A DNA stretch of 7,865 nucleotides from Actinomycetota bacterium. Its GTDB lineage: Bacteria; Actinomycetota; Actinomycetes; S36-B12; UBA5976. Below are positions 6,023 to 7,865 of this stretch, piece by piece. The position numbers were made by a program, and so were the translations under genes. The notes beneath the pieces are model-generated. The model did no database searches. It worked only from the letters and a program-made list of their open reading frames with translations, and had not been told where the DNA came from. Each line of letters opens with the position of its first letter. Position 1 is the first letter of the stretch. The stretch covers positions 1 through 7,865 of the forward strand of contig CANBWF010000061.1 of NCBI GenBank assembly GCA_947373075.1, read 5' to 3'.

Positions 6023-6832
6023 ATGATTGGTGCATCACGCGAAAGTTTGACTACCGTGCAGGAGTCATTGCGCTCCAGTGCAGGGCAGGGCGATCTGTCC
6101 GCCTTGTCTAGTCAACTTCTTGCTGTCGCTCGAGTTGTAGCAGGTGAAAAATCACTTCGCCTTATGTTGGCCGATAGTGGTCAGCCTGTTTCTGCTCGTA
6201 CCTCTTTGATTGCTGACGTACTAGGCACACAGATAGCGGATAACACCAAGAGTGTTGTTGCTTCTGTAGTGAGCCAACGTTGGTCGTCAGATAGCGACTT
6301 AATTGATGCCCTTGAAATTCTTGGTGCAAAGGCCGCCTTTATGGCAGCTGATGCAGCGAATTCTCTTGATCAAGCGGAAAGCGATATCTTCCACTTTGGC
6401 CGCGCAGTTGATGCTTCTGCTGAATTGCAGATGGCACTCACTGATCCTTCGTTAACACCAGCTGTCAAAGCCGGAATTGTTAACGAATTGCTGCGGGGCA
6501 AAGTTCAGGAACAAACCGCACAGGTAATCGCTTATTTTGCGAGTAACTTACGTGGTCGCCGCGTGGATGCTGTAGTTGACTTACTCAGCGAACTAGCCGC
6601 GGCGCAGCGTAACCAGGTTGTTGCAGAAGTTAGCAGTGTCGTGGCTCTAGATGAGTCACAAATCACTCGCCTTGCTAATGCACTTACCAAGCTGACTGGC
6701 AAACAGGTCAGCATCAATGTCGCTATTGACCCAACAGTCATCGGCGGCATCTCAATCAAAATTGGCCAAGACGTCATTGACGGCTCGGTTGCAACACGCT
6801 TAGAAAGTGCCCGCAGGTCACTGCAGGCATAA
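6023..6832 (+). CDS. atpH: F-type ATP synthase subunit delta (long actinobacterial form with internal duplication)
   Basis: This 269-residue protein links the b stalk to the top of the alpha3beta3 head. E. coli delta is about 177 residues; the extra 90 or so are typical of actinobacteria. The extra length looks like a second copy of the helical domain. Residues 37-84 and 127-174 align without gaps at a fixed offset of 90, with shared R37/R127, L45/L135, L49/L139, D51/D141, L67/L157, T75/T165 and V78/V168. The C-terminal domain (about 198-269) holds the family signature VIGGISIKIGQDVIDGSV (239-256). The ATG is immediately after the atpF stop, with AGGCGG (6009-6014) 8 bases before it. It is a separate gene, not fused to b. 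Confidence 0.94.
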   Translation: MIGASRESLTTVQESLRSSAGQGDLSALSSQLLAVARVVAGEKSLRLMLADSGQPVSARTSLIADVLGTQIADNTKSVVASVVSQRWSSDSDLIDALEILGAKAAFMAADAANSLDQAESDIFHFGRAVDASAELQMALTDPSLTPAVKAGIVNELLRGKVQEQTAQVIAYFASNLRGRRVDAVVDLLSELAAAQRNQVVAEVSSVVALDESQITRLANALTKLTGKQVSINVAIDPTVIGGISIKIGQDVIDGSVATRLESARRSLQA

Positions 6833-6858
6833 CCACAAAGAAAAGAAAGCAGGACACC

Positions 6859-7865
6859 ATGACGGAACTGTCCATCCGGCCAGAAGAAATCCGCGATGCG
6901 ATTGCTCGTAATGTCGAGGCATTTGCACCAGGAACTTCACGTGAAGAAGTCGGCCATGTTGTAGAAACAGGCGACGGCATTGCTCGCGTTGAAGGCTTGC
7001 ATTCAGCAATGACCAACGAATTGCTTGAGTTCGAAGGCGGCCTACTCGGCTTGGCTTTGAACCTTGACGTTCGTGAAATCGGTTGCGTGCTCCTTGGTGA
7101 CGGTTCAAAGATCGCTGAAGGTCAGAGCGTAAAGCGCACTGGCGAGATTCTTTCAGTTCCTGTAGGCGATGGCTACCTAGGTCGCGTTGTTGACCCACTT
7201 GGTAACCCAATCGATGGCAAGGGCCCGATTGTTGCCGAAGGTCGTCGTGCTCTTGAACTTCAGGCACCAACAGTTGTTGAGCGCCAGCCGGTTAAAGAAC
7301 CAATGTTGACTGGTCTAAAAGCTATTGACGCCATGACCGCTATCGGACGTGGACAGCGTCAGCTAATCATCGGTGACCGTCAGACCGGTAAGACTGCTGT
7401 TGCTATCGACACCATCTTGAACCAGAAAGAAAACTGGGAGAGTGGCGATCCGAAGAAGCAGGTTAAGTGCATCTATGTTGCTATTGGCCAGAAGGGTTCA
7501 ACAATCGCCGCTGTTAAGGGCGCTCTTGAAGAATTCGGCGCGATGGAATACACCACAATCGTGGCTTCACCGGCATCCGACCCTGCAGGCTTCAAGTACC
7601 TAGCGCCTTACACCGGTTCAGCAATCGGTCAGCACTGGATGTACAACGGCCAGCATGTATTGATCATTTTTGATGATCTTTCAAAGCAGGCTGAGGCTTA
7701 CCGCGCGGTATCACTACTTCTTCGTCGTCCGCCAGGTCGTGAAGCGTACCCAGGTGACGTTTTCTACTTACACTCACGTTTGCTTGAGCGTTGTGCGAAG
7801 CTCTCGGATGAACTTGGTGCTGGTTCAATGACTGGCCTGCCAATCATTGAAACCAAAGCGAACGA
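6859..7865 (+). CDS. atpA: F-type ATP synthase subunit alpha (5' part, cut by window end)
   Basis: Translation from ATG 6859 gives 335 residues with no stop before the window end; full-length alpha is about 510-545 residues, so the C-terminal domain is missing. It is the non-catalytic nucleotide-binding subunit of F1. Visible parts are an N-terminal helix with IRPEEI (6-11), a beta-barrel domain (about 28-95), the P-loop GDRQTGKT (172-179), the YVAIGQKGST block (206-215), the Walker B strand VLIIFDD (267-273), and the RRPPGREAYPGDVFYLHSRLLER signature (289-311). No substitutions of key residues are seen. The start is supported by AGGA (6851-6854) four bases upstream, in a 26-bp purine-rich gap after atpH. 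Gamma, beta and epsilon genes are expected to the right. Confidence 0.97.
   Translation, partial: MTELSIRPEEIRDAIARNVEAFAPGTSREEVGHVVETGDGIARVEGLHSAMTNELLEFEGGLLGLALNLDVREIGCVLLGDGSKIAEGQSVKRTGEILSVPVGDGYLGRVVDPLGNPIDGKGPIVAEGRRALELQAPTVVERQPVKEPMLTGLKAIDAMTAIGRGQRQLIIGDRQTGKTAVAIDTILNQKENWESGDPKKQVKCIYVAIGQKGSTIAAVKGALEEFGAMEYTTIVASPASDPAGFKYLAPYTGSAIGQHWMYNGQHVLIIFDDLSKQAEAYRAVSLLLRRPPGREAYPGDVFYLHSRLLERCAKLSDELGAGSMTGLPIIETKAN

Noticed and set aside
6818..7270. 150-codon reverse-strand open frame opposite the start of atpA
   Set aside because: It lies wholly over highly conserved alpha-subunit coding sequence. Its His/Arg/Gln-rich composition is typical of antisense shadow frames.
1..7865. 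Undescribed system, mobile element or defence locus
   Set aside because: Every stretch over 100 bases is explained by conserved housekeeping genes in their usual actinobacterial order. I found no long repeats, transposase, integrase or tRNA, and no obvious shift in base composition.

Overview
All genes in this window lie on the + strand, in the order prmC (3' part), tsaC/sua5-like, glyA, wecA/rfe-like, an AtpI-like membrane protein, a small AtpZ-like membrane protein, atpB, atpE, atpF, atpH, atpA (5' part). The block prmC - sua5 - (glyA) - rfe - small membrane protein - atpBEFHA is, from memory, the classic actinobacterial arrangement; Mycobacterium shows it without glyA and Streptomyces with it. 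The c subunit and the long (269-residue) separate delta subunit also look Streptomyces-like rather than mycobacterial, since mycobacteria fuse b and delta. The DNA is much less GC-rich than in soil actinomycetes (AT-rich third positions, intergenic tracts rich in A; estimated by eye). Together with the tight packing this suggests a streamlined aquatic actinobacterium, for example of the acI/Nanopelagicales kind. The phylum is well supported; the lineage is a guess.

Positions 1-1029 hold two translation-quality genes: PrmC, which methylates release factors, and a TsaC/Sua5-family protein of the tRNA t6A pathway. The second has lost three of the four residues normally used as the family signature. 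After a 97-bp gap comes glyA (one-carbon metabolism). Three bases later comes a polyprenyl-phosphate sugar-1-phosphate transferase that starts cell-wall glycopolymer synthesis.

From 3530 to the end is the F-type ATP synthase cluster. Two small membrane proteins (AtpI-like, then AtpZ-like) precede subunits a, c, b, delta and alpha. Gamma, beta and epsilon are expected just beyond the right edge. The ion-binding residues of subunits a and c indicate a proton-driven enzyme. The atpB-atpE gap carries a strong 10-bp hairpin just before the atpE ribosome binding site, in a position that suits a role in raising c-subunit output.

I see no mobile element, CRISPR array, RNA gene or phage gene, and no new multi-gene system. 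This is core chromosome. The points worth a second look are the signature-deficient TsaC homologue, the atpB-atpE hairpin, the paired accessory Atp membrane proteins with a possible near-leaderless promoter between them, and the internally duplicated delta subunit.
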